64,000 nucleotides of DNA, taken from Aplidium turbinatum (taxonomy: Eukaryota; Chordata; Ascidiacea; Aplousobranchia; Polyclinidae). Position numbers and translations under genes: made by a program. Below the pieces are notes generated by a model that was given only the letters and a program-made list of their open reading frames with translations, ran no database searches and was not told the DNA's origin. Numbering within the stretch: the stretch's first letter is position 1; each line of letters starts with the position of its first letter. This document shows positions 46,690-57,984 of this stretch, piece by piece. The stretch spans positions 6,027,501-6,091,500 of the forward strand of contig OU964922.1 in assembly GCA_918807975.1 (NCBI GenBank). Direction: 5' to 3'.

Positions 46690-47330
46690 TTTTTGGTTGT
46701 TTGTAACACTGTCAAAGAATATTGAACATCGTGTAAAAGCAGCACATTGTGCCTATGGAAGACTTAACCATCGTGTTTTCAACAACCATGCTATATTTAT
46801 CCGCACAAAAATTATGGTCCTCCGGGTAGTCATTCTATCCACTCTTCTCTATGCTTGTGAAACCTGGACATTATACCGCCGTTACATTAAACGTCTTGGA
46901 AGTTTTCAGCAGAGGAAACTGGGTCAAATGCTAGGCACTCGTTGGGAAGATTGTCTCACCAAAGATGCAATCCTTGATCGTGCTAGGTTGCCCAGTTCAG
47001 AAGCCACCATATTGCAACACTGCCTTCGCTGGACAGGACATGTCATGAGAACGAACAACGAGGAGGGACAACTAGAAACAGGAACCCCCCTCCATAAGAC
47101 CAAGAATGAGATACAAAGATCAGCTAAAAGTCTCCCTCAACCATGCAAACATTGATCTGGATTCATGGGAAAACCTTGCTAGTGACAGATTACTCTGGAG
47201 AAAAAGATCTAAAGAAGGCACGGAAATTTTCGAAAAAAAAAAGAATACAAAAGCCCCAGAAAAACGAACACTAGAAAAGTTAAAACTACCTCGTCCCTCC
47301 CTCCATACAATCCTTACCCCCCATACAATG
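46690..47330 (+). mobile_element. LINE ORF2 3' end, broken
   Basis: The frame 46679-47155 contains RVKAAHCAYGRLNHRVFNN, LLYACETWTLYRRYIKRL, LGTRWEDCLTKDAILDRA and LRWTGHVMR, the carboxy end of a LINE reverse transcriptase polyprotein. The following frame (47106-47333) continues with RYKDQLKVSLNHANIDLDSW and ENLASDRLLWRK. One frame change separates the two. RT core and 5' part are missing, as usual for 5'-truncated LINE copies. Confidence 0.8.
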
Positions 47331-47624
47331 TGACTTTTGCCCACGTCTTTTCCATCATACACTGGCTTCCAAAGCCATATATGACATCACCATCCAAAAC
47401 CAAATTCGATTTGATGACGAGACCAATGCTCGGTCACGAGCTGGAGCCGACGACTGTTAGTGGCGTATCGCTATGGTTTGTGCCGCCCGCGGTGGACCAT
47501 GATTTTGCCCCCCTGAACGTGTGAAGTAGGAACCAGCAAATAGAATTCGAGCCAAATCCATCTCAAAAAAGATTTTGACTATGCTTTTTCGTTTACGTTG
47601 AAAAATATTCTACTGCCACAAGCT

Positions 47625-47695
47625 TCCGACCGGGGGGGAAACTACCAACTGGGGGGAGACACTCCCCCACTAGCTACGCCGATGGTTACCGTGAA
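47625..47695. repeat. hAT right-end fragment
   Basis: GGGGGGAGACACTCCCCCAC followed by TAGCTACGCCGATGG resembles the right end of hAT elements of the CAGTGGCGTAGCTA type. Confidence 0.45.
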
Positions 47696-47699
47696 TATA

Positions 47700-48600
47700 A
47701 CATGTTCATACAATAACTTTGAAACGTCCTTCAAGAAAGATCTGACAAATTTCTACCGAAACAAACAGCTTCTTATGTTAACCCCATTCGGACTAAGCGA
47801 TTTTTGTGAGGTAATGGCCTGACGTGTGGACTTATTCCATCCACACTTTCATTGTCTAATAACTTTTGATATAAAAACGTTACGAGGTTGCTTTTTTCGC
47901 AAAGTTAAAGCAAAATTATTGACAAACTGGTTAAAATTTTAAGTGGACGTACATACTCTACCAGTTTTTTGCTATTGTTTTTTTGCTAAAAAAAGTCAAC
48001 TTTTTTTTTAAATTTGTCTGATGTCTCCGCCGTAATCTCCTTGAAAGCGCTAATCTCTTCGTTGAAGGCACGCACGGTCCAGCCATGCATGTAGCCTAAT
48101 CCGAAATGGTCACTAGTCATGTAGGTCATGCAGTAAATCTTGAAACGCACAAAACAATACAAATGTTTGCTAACTTGCTTGTACAAGAAGATAAAGTTTT
48201 CCAGATAACCAGCGCAAAACTTTTCACCAACCAATATTATGCTTCGAAAAACATTTGTCGTTTATTATAAAACATTAATCACTACGCTGCATTTACAAGT
48301 AATATTTCAATTTTCAGATAATGCTTGGTTATCGCGTTGGCTATTGATTTCCTTGTGACTTCAATCTGCTTGTGACTTTGAAAGGAATAAATTACTTGAA
48401 TTGAAATTGTTTTAGACTTGCTTTGGAACATGTATGAATTATGAAGAAAGTCGTCAGAAATTACAGCGCAAGCATACCAACAAACGTCTCTGATAACTAT
48501 TCAACTTTATTATTATTTTGAATTTAATTGATACGGTTTCGTAGTAAATTACTGATTTTGAGGGTTTCTGTGAGTAATTATCAGTTTTTGCCTTCATACT
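47700..48600. other. No confident gene
   Basis: A minus-strand frame (48234-47986) reads YMHGWTVRAFNEEISAF after a possible acceptor and is locally GC-richer than its surroundings. I do not recognise it and leave it unassigned. Confidence 0.3.
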
Positions 48601-49200
48601 AAAATGCTCATCATTCCATTGTATATACGACGTTTCAATGTAACTAATCTGCTGTGTGAATAAAACGAAATGTCTCAAGCACATGAAGACAATAAGAGTG
48701 TTTCGGTTGACTGAATACTGTGGAAGGATGCAGTCTAAAATCACTCAAAAGACTTTTCGAGTAGTTTAGTTCAATCAATGCTTCACAATGAAACTTACTT
48801 CAAATTTGAAGTATAGATTTGTGTGGTAACAAAAGCACAAAATCAAATTAAGAAATTGGTGATGAATGAATTATGTAAACTTTCCATAGCCTGAAGCAAT
48901 CAGTACGACAACAGTTTGAGACGGTCTTTCAACGTAAAACAATGTTTGCTTTAGCAAAAATATTAGTCAAATAGAACTTGGTTCCATCGATGTAAATTTG
49001 TTTAGTTTTGGATCCATATTTTTAATCTTTTTCTGCATTATCGCTAAATGGCAAAAATAAAAATAAACGTATTTGTTACAAAGTTTACTTCATGTTGATT
49101 CAGCGTTGCTAAATGTTATTCAGCAAAAAAACTTTTAAATTTATCTGAATTTGGGTTTTTATTAGTTTGAAAATTGTAGAAATAACATCAAAAATGTCCT
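48600..49200 (+). repeat. Diverged direct repeat, unit 1
   Basis: It shares order and many short blocks with 49615-50230: AATCTG, TTGACTGA.TA.TGT, CTGCAGTC-like, AAACTTTCC..AGCC and GTTGCTAAATGTT, and TTTGAATTTGGG-like sequence. Divergence is high. Confidence 0.6.
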
Positions 49201-49614
49201 TGTTATTTCAAAAACTTTGTTTTTTGCAAAAGTTCAAAATAAGTAGGCTGTAGTGTATAGTGCATAGGCCTACTTCTAAACTTAGTAATGTGCTCTCTGT
49301 CCCTTTGTAGATTGTCGATCAAAACAAAGTCGAAAGCTGGCTTATCGCACTTTTTAAAAGTTGTATATTGTTGTAGGCTACCATAAACCACTGAATATAT
49401 GATTTAGGCTACCAACAATAATAACAATTGAAAACACGTAGTGATGTATTCGAAACTAAAAAACGCAAATGAACAAAAATCATCTTTTGTTCAATCCAAA
49501 TTTATTTTAGAGTAATCTATGCAAGAACTCCAAATGCAAATACATTTGTGAAGAAGAAATCAACGATCATGCTACTAAAAGCGAAACTCTATCTATTGCT
49601 ATGCAAGAATGTTT

Positions 49615-50230
49615 GAATGTTTGTCATTTGATAGTTTATACGACGTTGCTAAATGTAGCCAATCTGTTTTGGCAATAAAAGTATTCTCTCCTTGATGATG
49701 TTTTAGTTGACTGAGCAGTGTAAAAGTCTGCAGTCAATCATTACTCCTAAACCTTCTCCATTGGTGTGTTCCAATCGCGCTTTTCATAATTATATTTAGG
49801 CCTATATAATACAGTATAGGCCTATGTTAATGTTTGGAAATTTAAGGTGAGATTGATTTAGCAATAAAATAAATTCGGTAACAAATTGTGATGGCGAATA
49901 AACTAAAACTTTCCCAGCCAAAGCAATTGCATTGGTTTTTGAACATAAAGCTGATGTTAGTTTAGAGATGATATTAGCTTAGAGAAAATATTTTCTTTCT
50001 CAAAATTAATTCCATCAAAAGAAAGTTTTGGCATATATCGTTTCTGGTGTTGTCGACGGATTGAGAGAAATTCAACTAAATTTATCTATGACGCCGATCA
50101 AGATCAAACAAGTGCTTATTATTATAGTTCATATTGACTCAACTTTGCTAAATGTTGCTTTATTGCAAGCAAACCTATGTTATTTGAATTTGGGCTTTAC
50201 AAGAGTTTGAAAATAAGAGAAGTGCTATAT
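49615..50230 (+). repeat. Diverged direct repeat, unit 2
   Basis: Partner of 48600-49200. The shared blocks are collinear, so an old tandem duplication of about 1 kb period is likely. Confidence 0.6.
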
Positions 50231-51000
50231 TAAAAAAATATTATTAAGTATAGAATATTAGTGCGCTACAAAAGGAAGTGAGTAGCCTACATCCATTTCA
50301 ATAATTTTTGATTATATTTGAGCAAAATCTTATGTAGTTAGAGCATTGCAAGTATTACAAGTTCATTTTGCATGTCAAGCTTTATTGCATTTGTGTGGTT
50401 TTCATATTCAAATCACTAAGAGTTCATTGTGCTCCAAATTATTCTGAAAACAGTTTCTAACTTGATGGTGCTTCAAAATTTCAACTGTAGTTGTCTAGTT
50501 TGAGAACAGTAAGCTACTGCCCCGTTGGTGAAAGTTGCTTTATTGCACTTGCAGACTGCGGTAACCTCCCGGTTGAGTACGGACATGCCTACAGTAGCTA
50601 GCAAACAAAATAAAAAGGTCGATCTAAGAAAATTTCGTAATTGAGCATATGTAGGCCTATTGATAAACTGGGCGCTACAAAAAAAAAAAAAAAATTTACA
50701 TTGCTGAACTAACTCCGATAAATTATAGAAACTTTATGAGGAAAAGCTGTAGCATCTTTGATGGAAATACTAGGATTAGGAAGAACTTCGGTCATTGCAT
50801 CAAAAAGTTATGAAAGGATAATAAACAATAACAAAGAATAGAGTATAACTTTCTGAGTGGTAGAACCGGTGCCAAAATGTTATAGTTGGCTACAAAAGCT
50901 TTTTTTCACAAATCATTCTAAATCAAAATACATTCAAAATGGAATGTAAACAACATGCAATATTTTTGTTGCAAACAATTGAGCATAAATTAAAACTTTG
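50231..51000. other. No gene seen; 3' flank of the piggyBac gene
   Basis: A poly-A run lies near 50680. I looked for a TTAA-CCC piggyBac end here and found none. Confidence 0.4.
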
Positions 51001-51405
51001 CATCCATTACTCTTCAACATCAATGTTTATTGCACACTCTGGACAAGCCTGCGTCACATGAATAGCACAGACAGCTTTACCACACAGCTGGCACTGGTTT
51101 TTACTTTTAGACAAATTGCTTCTTTTCCTCTTTGCTGGTAAGCCAGTGATTGGAGGGCTGCAAAAATAGCAACGTCTGTCTTTGTCTGATTTTGTAGGAA
51201 ATTGCTTCTTTTGAGACGAGTTGTTGGAAGATGTTGAAGCAACATCAGTTTGATCTTCGCATCCAAGAATAGTAACTATTTTGCTTAGAACGGACTTTTG
51301 AAGACCGCACCGTGACCGCATTTGTATGTGCGGTTTGATCAGCATCATTGCAAGTTCCCAACCAAAATCAAAAGAATTTTGAGTTTTGGGATCAATTCCT
51401 TTTTG

Positions 51406-52776
51406 ATACAACTTGGGTAGAGAGGTAGCTCTTTTGAACCATTAACAAACATAACTCAGCAACAACACTACATTTAACATTATAAAACAAAAGACAAAAG
51501 CGAACGTTTTCGGCTAGTCATACAGCCCTTTTCAAGCCTATAAGAAAAATTACATATTAAAAGAAATGCTAAAGAATCATATAGTATCACAGCAAAAATA
51601 TGGTCAAATCTAAACATTTAAGAAACTGTCTCTCTCACACAAAATGACAACTGAAAATTGCACAACACAACGGGTCAAACCGACAAACACTAATCTTTTT
51701 CTTAATTTCAGCGCTGTTTGCCCATCAAATTACAAATCTGCTTTGATCAAGTACCTTATCTCGCGAGCTCGAGACATTTGCTCGAACAATGAAATTAATA
51801 AATTACGCTCGTACTTTGGTGCCAATCATTATCCGACTTGGTGTTTCAATAAGGTTCTTGGGGGGTTTTTGAATTTGGTCTCCACTACGTCTCTAGTTGA
51901 GGAGCCTGATTTCAAAAACTTTCTAACAATCCCGTTTGTTGGTAAGGAATCCAAACGTTTTGCCACAAGTTTGTCCAGATTTATTGCCTTGAAGATTAAC
52001 GTTAAGATTTTTCCCGTTTATAAAACTTTTAAAGCTGGTTATTATTTTCAGTTGAAGTCTAAAACTCCTTTCCGCTTATGTTCAAACGTCGTTTATAAGT
52101 TCACTTGCTCGCATGATGCGACATCGTCATACATTGGTATGACCACACGACATTTGGTGACGAGAGTGGGACAGCATTTGAATTTAGCTAATTTTAATAA
52201 AAACAATGCAATTAAAGACCATATTAGAAACTGCCAATCGTGCTCAAACAATAAACCGTCATTGCAGTCCTTCAAAATTGTTCGTAAGTGTTTGTCCGAG
52301 TTCGACACCAAGATTCACGAAGCATTGATCATCAAATCTTTAAACCCAGGTCTCAACAGGCAATTATTTGCTGGCGGAGCTTCTTATCTTTTAACAGTTT
52401 TTGATTGAATTATCACGTCTTGTGCTTCTCGCATTTTCTTTGTTTGTGCCACTATCTCGTGTTGTGCTTCTGTCAATCTTGCGTAATTCTGCCTGATTTC
52501 TTTTCTGAATGATTAATTAATTTTTACTTCTCAAATACTTGACCCGTTGTGTTGTGTAATTTTCAGTTGTCATTTTGTGTGAGAGAGACAGTTTCTTAAA
52601 TGTTTAGATTTGACCATATTTTTGCTGTGATACTATATGATTCTTTAGCATTTCTTTTAATATGTAATTTTTCTTATAGGCTTGAAAAGGGCTGTATGAC
52701 TAGCCGAAAACGTTTGCTTTTGTTTTTTGTTTTATAATGTTAAATGTAGTGTTGTTGCTGAGTTATGTTTGTTTAT
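51406..52776 (+). mobile_element. 5'-truncated Penelope-like element with inverted terminal repeats
   Basis: It lies within the piggyBac gene, in opposite orientation. AATTCCTTTTTG is duplicated exactly at 51394-51405 and 52777-52788, a 12-bp target duplication. Inverted repeats of about 234 bp occupy 51445-51678 and 52539-52773. About 40 unique bases lie between the left duplication and the left repeat. Each repeat carries TTGAAAAGGGCT...AGCCGAAAACG. Inverted flanking repeats are a known form of Penelope-like elements. Confidence 0.85.
51644..52408 (+). CDS. Penelope-like RT C-terminus plus GIY-YIG endonuclease, 254 aa, open
   Basis: The frame begins in the left inverted repeat. Residues 25-60 read AVCPSNYKSALIKYL and ARDICSNNEINKLRSYF, typical of the stretch after the Penelope reverse transcriptase. 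Residues about 145-250 form a GIY-YIG domain: VVYKFTCSHDATSSYIGMTT, TRVGQHLN, AIKDHIRNCQSC, HEALIIKSLNPGLNRQLF. The GIY-YIG Tyr, the downstream Arg and the preceding Cys are present. The RT palm is absent by 5' truncation, so it cannot retrotranspose alone. The start codon is chosen by frame only; the protein may not be made. Confidence 0.75.
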   Translation: MTTENCTTQRVKPTNTNLFLNFSAVCPSNYKSALIKYLISRARDICSNNEINKLRSYFGANHYPTWCFNKVLGGFLNLVSTTSLVEEPDFKNFLTIPFVGKESKRFATSLSRFIALKINVKIFPVYKTFKAGYYFQLKSKTPFRLCSNVVYKFTCSHDATSSYIGMTTRHLVTRVGQHLNLANFNKNNAIKDHIRNCQSCSNNKPSLQSFKIVRKCLSEFDTKIHEALIIKSLNPGLNRQLFAGGASYLLTVFD

Positions 52777-54510
52777 AATTCCTTTTTGCATAGCTAAAAT
52801 TGTGCTTGCATTGACCCGACATGTGTCCAGAATATAACAAAATGCGGTTGTAGACCAACGTCGTGACTTTGTTTTGCAAGAATAAAAGCCAATCCTTTGA
52901 TCTACGACATCTGTTCTACCTGAAGTCGTAAATCTTGTACATTGCTGGCTTTTTCTTTGGGTCTTCTTTTGTAGTTCCAATGAGAGGTTGCATTGTTGAA
53001 AGCAACAGAACATTGCGTTTTCCTGAACTTTTAGTCTTTACTATATAGGAATGTAGCACTAACTTCTTTTCAGAACTCTCCCAATAACACTGATAAGACA
53101 ATTCCTCTCGCTGACCGATATCTTTAATTTCGGCAGGGATTCCTTTTCTGTTGCTTTGCAATGTCCCGACGCAAGTTATATTTAGACTCAATAGCCACTG
53201 AGCAAGTGGAATACTTGAATATAGCCTGTCATATGATAGGTTTCGTCCTTGTAAATCATGACTGAGCTGTAGCTTATTTACAAGGTATTTTACAGTTTCT
53301 TCCGTTCCACAAACATAATACTCGGTGGGATTTTCCAGCGGCTTTCCACAATGAGAATAGGTTGTAAAAGTGTAACTGTAGTTAGTTGCGTTAATCGATT
53401 TGAAGAGCATTCCATATTTAGCTGGCTTGCTTGGGTTGTATTGCTTGAAACCAATACGATTTCTCATTGGATACAATGTTTTATCCAATGCCAGAAACTC
53501 CGCTGGAATAATATGTTTGGAACAGTTATCATTGAACATTTCAAACAGTGTGCGAATAGCAGAAAATCTGTCATGCTTCCATCTTGTCTGGCGAGTGGCT
53601 TGATCACCAAATGTCAAGCAAGCATGGAGAAACTTTAAGCGATTTTTGCTCATTGTTGCTCCAAACCCTGGCGGTCCTACTACAGGTGCAAATATTTGGT
53701 TTATTTCGTGACCGTTGAGACCCAGCATACCTCGCATATAAACCAAACCAATATATGCCAATAGTTCGGTTTCATTGGTTTCTCTGAGATCATCATCGTC
53801 TCTGCCTAAATTCATGCAACGTATTCGGTTGTTTGTGCTATCAACTATCAAGTCAATCATTGGTTGAGAAAACAATAGCTTCCATGCCTTCTCACAATTG
53901 TCTGCATGCGTTGCAGTGTCTTTGAGTCCTGGCTGTCTTCCCACAATAACACATGACCTCGCTTGGCGACCAGTTTGTTGCGGTGACTTAGTTGTCCAGC
54001 CAATTTCCTTATCTTTTTTGCTTTTGTTTCCTTTTTCTAATGTTCCTACGTACGATTTATGAGCTCTAAGTACATTCACGTCATCATAGTTTTCCTCATT
54101 CAAGGCCGAAGTAATATCGTGAACTCGTCGTTTAGAAACTGCTACAGTTACTCTTCTATTACCAGCATTTGACTCCACATTACTTTGCTCTAAATTAAGC
54201 ACTTCTGTCGACGGCTCATAATCTATTTCTTCATCAGAATCAGACATTAGCACATCGTTAATATTTTCCTCAAAAGAATTTTCCAGTTGTTCGACAACTT
54301 CGCTGGCAGAAAATTGTTGTCGAGCCATGTTGCGCGTTTGAAGTGTGGTTGTAGGTCATGCACAAATTTTTCTCACAAATGAATGTGCATGTTGGGTTTT
54401 CTGAGTATTTATGTGGAAATTGGTTGCACCATACTGTTTATAAAAACCAATTAGCCTAGAAACAATTGTAACTTTGCTGGCATTGTTATAGCACAGACAA
54501 AGGAATGAAT

Positions 54511-54884
54511 AGTAGAGTCATTTTCAGAGGATCCGTGACCGTGTTGAGGATACCAAAGTTTCTCAGTGGATTTAACAAGGGCAATTGATACTAAAAAAAA
54601 TAAGCTCCCATATACCTCGCGAAAATGGCGGGAAAGTTGTTATTTTTGACGTTTTTCAAAATGGCCGCCACCGCCATCTTGGAAAACTGATAAAGTTAAA
54701 TTTCTTGACGTGGATGGCCAAAAATGACAATTTAGATGTCAATTCCCACTAATTTTGGTGTCAGAAACACAATAAGATGGCATAATTCATGATTCAGAGT
54801 CCCCTTGACCTCAAAATCCAAGATGGCAGACGTATGCAGTCCCCTACTGTTTTAAGATTCACTATCACTGCAGGACAAATATGA
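54511..54884 (+). repeat. Left long terminal inverted repeat of the 54.5-58.4 kb element
   Basis: It mirrors 57985-58360 with few differences, so the element is likely recent. Confidence 0.88.
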
Positions 54885-55093
54885 TGCACAGCTGTCAGAA
54901 TCACTTCCGCTATTATCATCGCTGTTCCCTATATATGGATGACTTGAAGTTGTTGGAAGTTCCAGAGATGGTAGAAGTGCAGGTTGGATATAGCGTACTG
55001 GGAGGCATATGCCATTTACAAGGTGCCATCCATGGCCAATTGGTGATGGATGATTGTGAAGCTGGAAATTCTTCTGCAGATATGTGAGGTAGG

Positions 55094-57850
55094 CTAATTG
55101 GTGCGCTCTAAGTGTGGTCGTAGACTGTCAGAGTCAGCTACCAGTCTGATGATCGTCTTTTTCTTGAGTACTGACCACTTTGCTGCTTTCACCTCTCCCA
55201 GTGTCTTGTGTTTGGTGTCACGATAGATGTACCGGATAACAAATTTCGGTAAGTCATTCATGATTTCTTGTGTGCCCGGGTGGATTGTGCCACAACTCTT
55301 AAGGAGGTTGTGAGCTTCTGATGATTGTTCTACATGGTCAACAATAGTTTTCTTGCCTACTCCATAAAAGCCGGAGTTATGATCGCATCCGGTAAGAACA
55401 TGAAGTGGGATCAAAGACTCCGCCATTGCCTCATCACACAAACATCGAGCACTTATCAGATGAGATTTGCGTTTCAAGCACAAAAGTCGTGATATTTTCC
55501 GAGCCACATAGGCTGCCTGAACATAGTTATCAGTATCCTCAGTGACTATGACAACCGCTTCTGAATACCCCTCGGATCGCAGTTTACTATAGAGTGTGAA
55601 AAGAACTGTGTCTTCTTCTGCACTTCTGCTTCTTCTACCATCTCCAAGAATGAAATCCAGGAATCTGCTTGTGGAGCACCATCTCAGTTCTCGAATAAGG
55701 AGTCAACAAGCACCTTGAGATCGACATTGTTCTCTAACTCAGCATTTGCATCATTAAGTTCTTGTTGGTCTGCTGAACAGCGTAACTAACTGAGAGATGC
55801 CTGAATCTCTTCAGACAGAGTGGAACCTTCCCAACGTTTGTCTAGTGCATGGTGGACTAAAGCCTCGTAGAAGAGTCGAAGGCAACGCACACCGCGTTTG
55901 AAGTGTTTTCCACGCAGAGCTAGGTCTACGGATCCATTTGCAACGACACCTGCAGCCACCAATACATCCGAAATGCCTGAGCCTTTGAACCTCTTGTAGA
56001 CCGCATTGATGAAAGACATCTGGATATGAAAGGGTTCCATGAATGGCAATATGTCAGCAGTCATGTCTGGATTCTCACTTTTCAATTCTAGCAATAATGC
56101 GTAGACAGGATGATCACCGACAATAAAGGCAAATGGCATCTTCTTGTCATCACTTCCCTTTGCGAGCTTGCGCAGGACTTCATACAGAATGGTCTTGCTT
56201 AGTGGATCAGGATAAGTCATGTGATAAATTGCTTGACTTTTTTGGGTTTCTGGTGATAGCTTGGCCTGGAAGCCAGAAAAGGCTGGTACGGTCTGATCTT
56301 CTGGCTTTGGTCTTGTTCCGTTTGCCTTAGCTCGGGCCAATGCATGGATAACACTTCTCATTCTTTGAGGAGCTGTGTCCAGATGTTGTTCATCCGCTAC
56401 CCTTGGTCTGATGGCCGTTGTTCACCACGCTTGACTGTTTTGTATGGTTCAACTCTTTGCATTGGGCTTCCAAGTTCTTTGAGACTAGCAGAGAGGTAGG
56501 AAGGCAAAGTGGTGTTTACAACTGGTCTATCTTCAATCAGGGTGGGTAGATTTAACTCAGGCAAGTCTGGCTGGACAAACATGACATTTGTACGACGTGA
56601 TTGGCCACTTCCAGTCAAAGTGTCACTTTTGAAGTCATCGTTGTCGACTATACATATTGCGGCCTGGGGGGGTTCCTTCATAAAGTTCAAATGGACACTC
56701 AGTTGAATGCTTCAGGTCAGTAACTGACCAGAAATCTCTAAGCATAAGTACATCGTTGTAACTGATTCCCAGGCCATCCTTATGTAATATGTCTAAGCTT
56801 ACCATTTCTCTACTCTTTGCCATACCATGTAGCAGTAAAGATAGGTTTGTCTCAAATGCAGTACGTCTTCCAGTGATGTAGCTGGTCAAAATAGATGCAA
56901 TTGATCTGACTGGGGGCGTGTCATCGACTTCAGACTTGGTGGGGTGCTTTAACCAAGTGATGAGCTTCAAGAGGAGATCATTTAGGTCTTCATTTTGTAA
57001 CTCGTGTATGTATGGAGGCCAAGGAATAGTTTTTGTTTTGATGATCTGACCTCTGAGTCTCCCAGCTACATTCTTCATCAGGTTATCGTCGCTTACACCT
57101 AGAGAGGATATTGCAGCCTCAAGATATGAACCTGCAGCTCTTGTATCATATACCAGTTCACTCACATTCTTCTGACCTCGTTCATGAAATGCTATGTCAT
57201 TTCCAAATTCCTTGGTCAGAATTTCCTTCAAGCAACTGGACTTTGCTGTGGAATAGTACCCATAATTTGAAGTACGGTAATGCGTTTGTAATCCATTAGT
57301 AGACCTTGCAGTGTACGGATTTCATAATTTTCAAAGAAAGCTTGACGGACATGATGAAAGAAGATTGCTTGGGTCTCTCGAAGATTAACCTGTTGCAAAT
57401 GCTCTGCATTTTCATCAGACAAAGATTTATTCAGAGGGTTGCTGACATAATTGCGCCAACATCCATGATGATAACGAATTTCCAATCCAAAAGCCGTTCG
57501 ACTGTCTGGGATAGATGCGAGTAGGGTATTCAATCTTTCTCTTATAAACTCATCTAACAGACAAACTGTATGCAATTTGAACCGGTTCCATGCGTCTTCT
57601 GTTGACAGAAGTAAAAGTTTAGATTTGCCAGGATTATTGTTTTTTTTTGTGGTCTCTTCATACACCACACGCAGAGATTCTTATCATGAACCACTCCAGT
57701 ACTAGAACGAAGTTTTTTAAGCACATTTCCTGGCAGTTGTTGACTTGAAGTTGATGCTTGAGCTTCTTCCTGTTCAGATTTCTGTTTACGATTGTGTGCT
57801 TGCTGAATATAGCGATTACTGCTGACCTGGATGCAACATATATTATGCAT
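55094..57850 (-). pseudogene. Large unclassified element protein ending in a PIN/FEN-like domain
   Basis: In minus-strand order, an N-terminal zinc-binding-like part (CVWCMK near 57680, YHHGCWRNYV near 57460) precedes RTLQGLLMDYKRI. A central region (57231-56635) has SELVYDTRAAGSYLEAAISS, SYITGRRTAFETNLSLLLHG and GISYNDVLMLRDFW. NDDFKSDTLTGSG and RTNVMFVQPD follow near 56640-56570. Then comes 56361-55786 with RSVIHALARAKANGT, PFAFIVGDHPVYALLLE, RFKGSGISDVLVAAGVVANG and LRGKHFKRGVRCLRLFYEAL. The last part (about 55660-55094) has AEEDTVLFTLYSK, VVIVTEDTDNYV and VLTGCDHNSGFYGVGKK, the acidic motif order of a PIN/FEN-like nuclease. Several frame breaks split it, so it is not intact here. I infer that a nuclease of this type, not an RNase H fold, may drive its movement. 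Confidence 0.7.
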
Positions 57851-57984
57851 GTAGCCTACAGGCCTTTAGGCCCCTTGTCCCATTCCACTGCTGCATAGGC
57901 ATGCTGAAATTTATCAATAGTTTCAGAGGATTTGTGACCGTGTTTACGATACCAAAGTTTTTCAGTGAGTTTAAAAGCATCATA

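Larger units (their letters stand above)
51007..54328 (-). mobile_element. piggyBac transposase gene (PGBD4-like), split by a Penelope insertion
   Basis: The first 470 codons (54328-52916) are open. An acidic N-terminus is followed by the DDE_Tnp_1_7 core, with the first catalytic Asp in ALDKTLYPMRNRIGFKQYN (about residue 282) and the second in NLSYDRLYSSIPLA (about 367). A frame change near 52920 separates the third, TGRTDVVDQRIGFYSCK. The gene then runs to AMQKGI, is interrupted by 51406-52776, and resumes at QKGIDPKTQNSFDF, ending with a Cys-rich zinc finger (RRCYFC, NQCQLCGKAVCAIHV, ACPEC) at 51007. Apart from the frame change and insertion it is nearly complete, so it is probably young. 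I did not find its terminal repeats. Confidence 0.9.

Noticed and set aside
47986-48234. 82-residue minus-strand frame with YMHGWTVRAFNEE
   Set aside because: The local composition is suggestive of an exon, but there is no partner exon or known domain.
53351-53638. 95-residue plus-strand frame
   Set aside because: It is the antisense shadow of the piggyBac transposase core.
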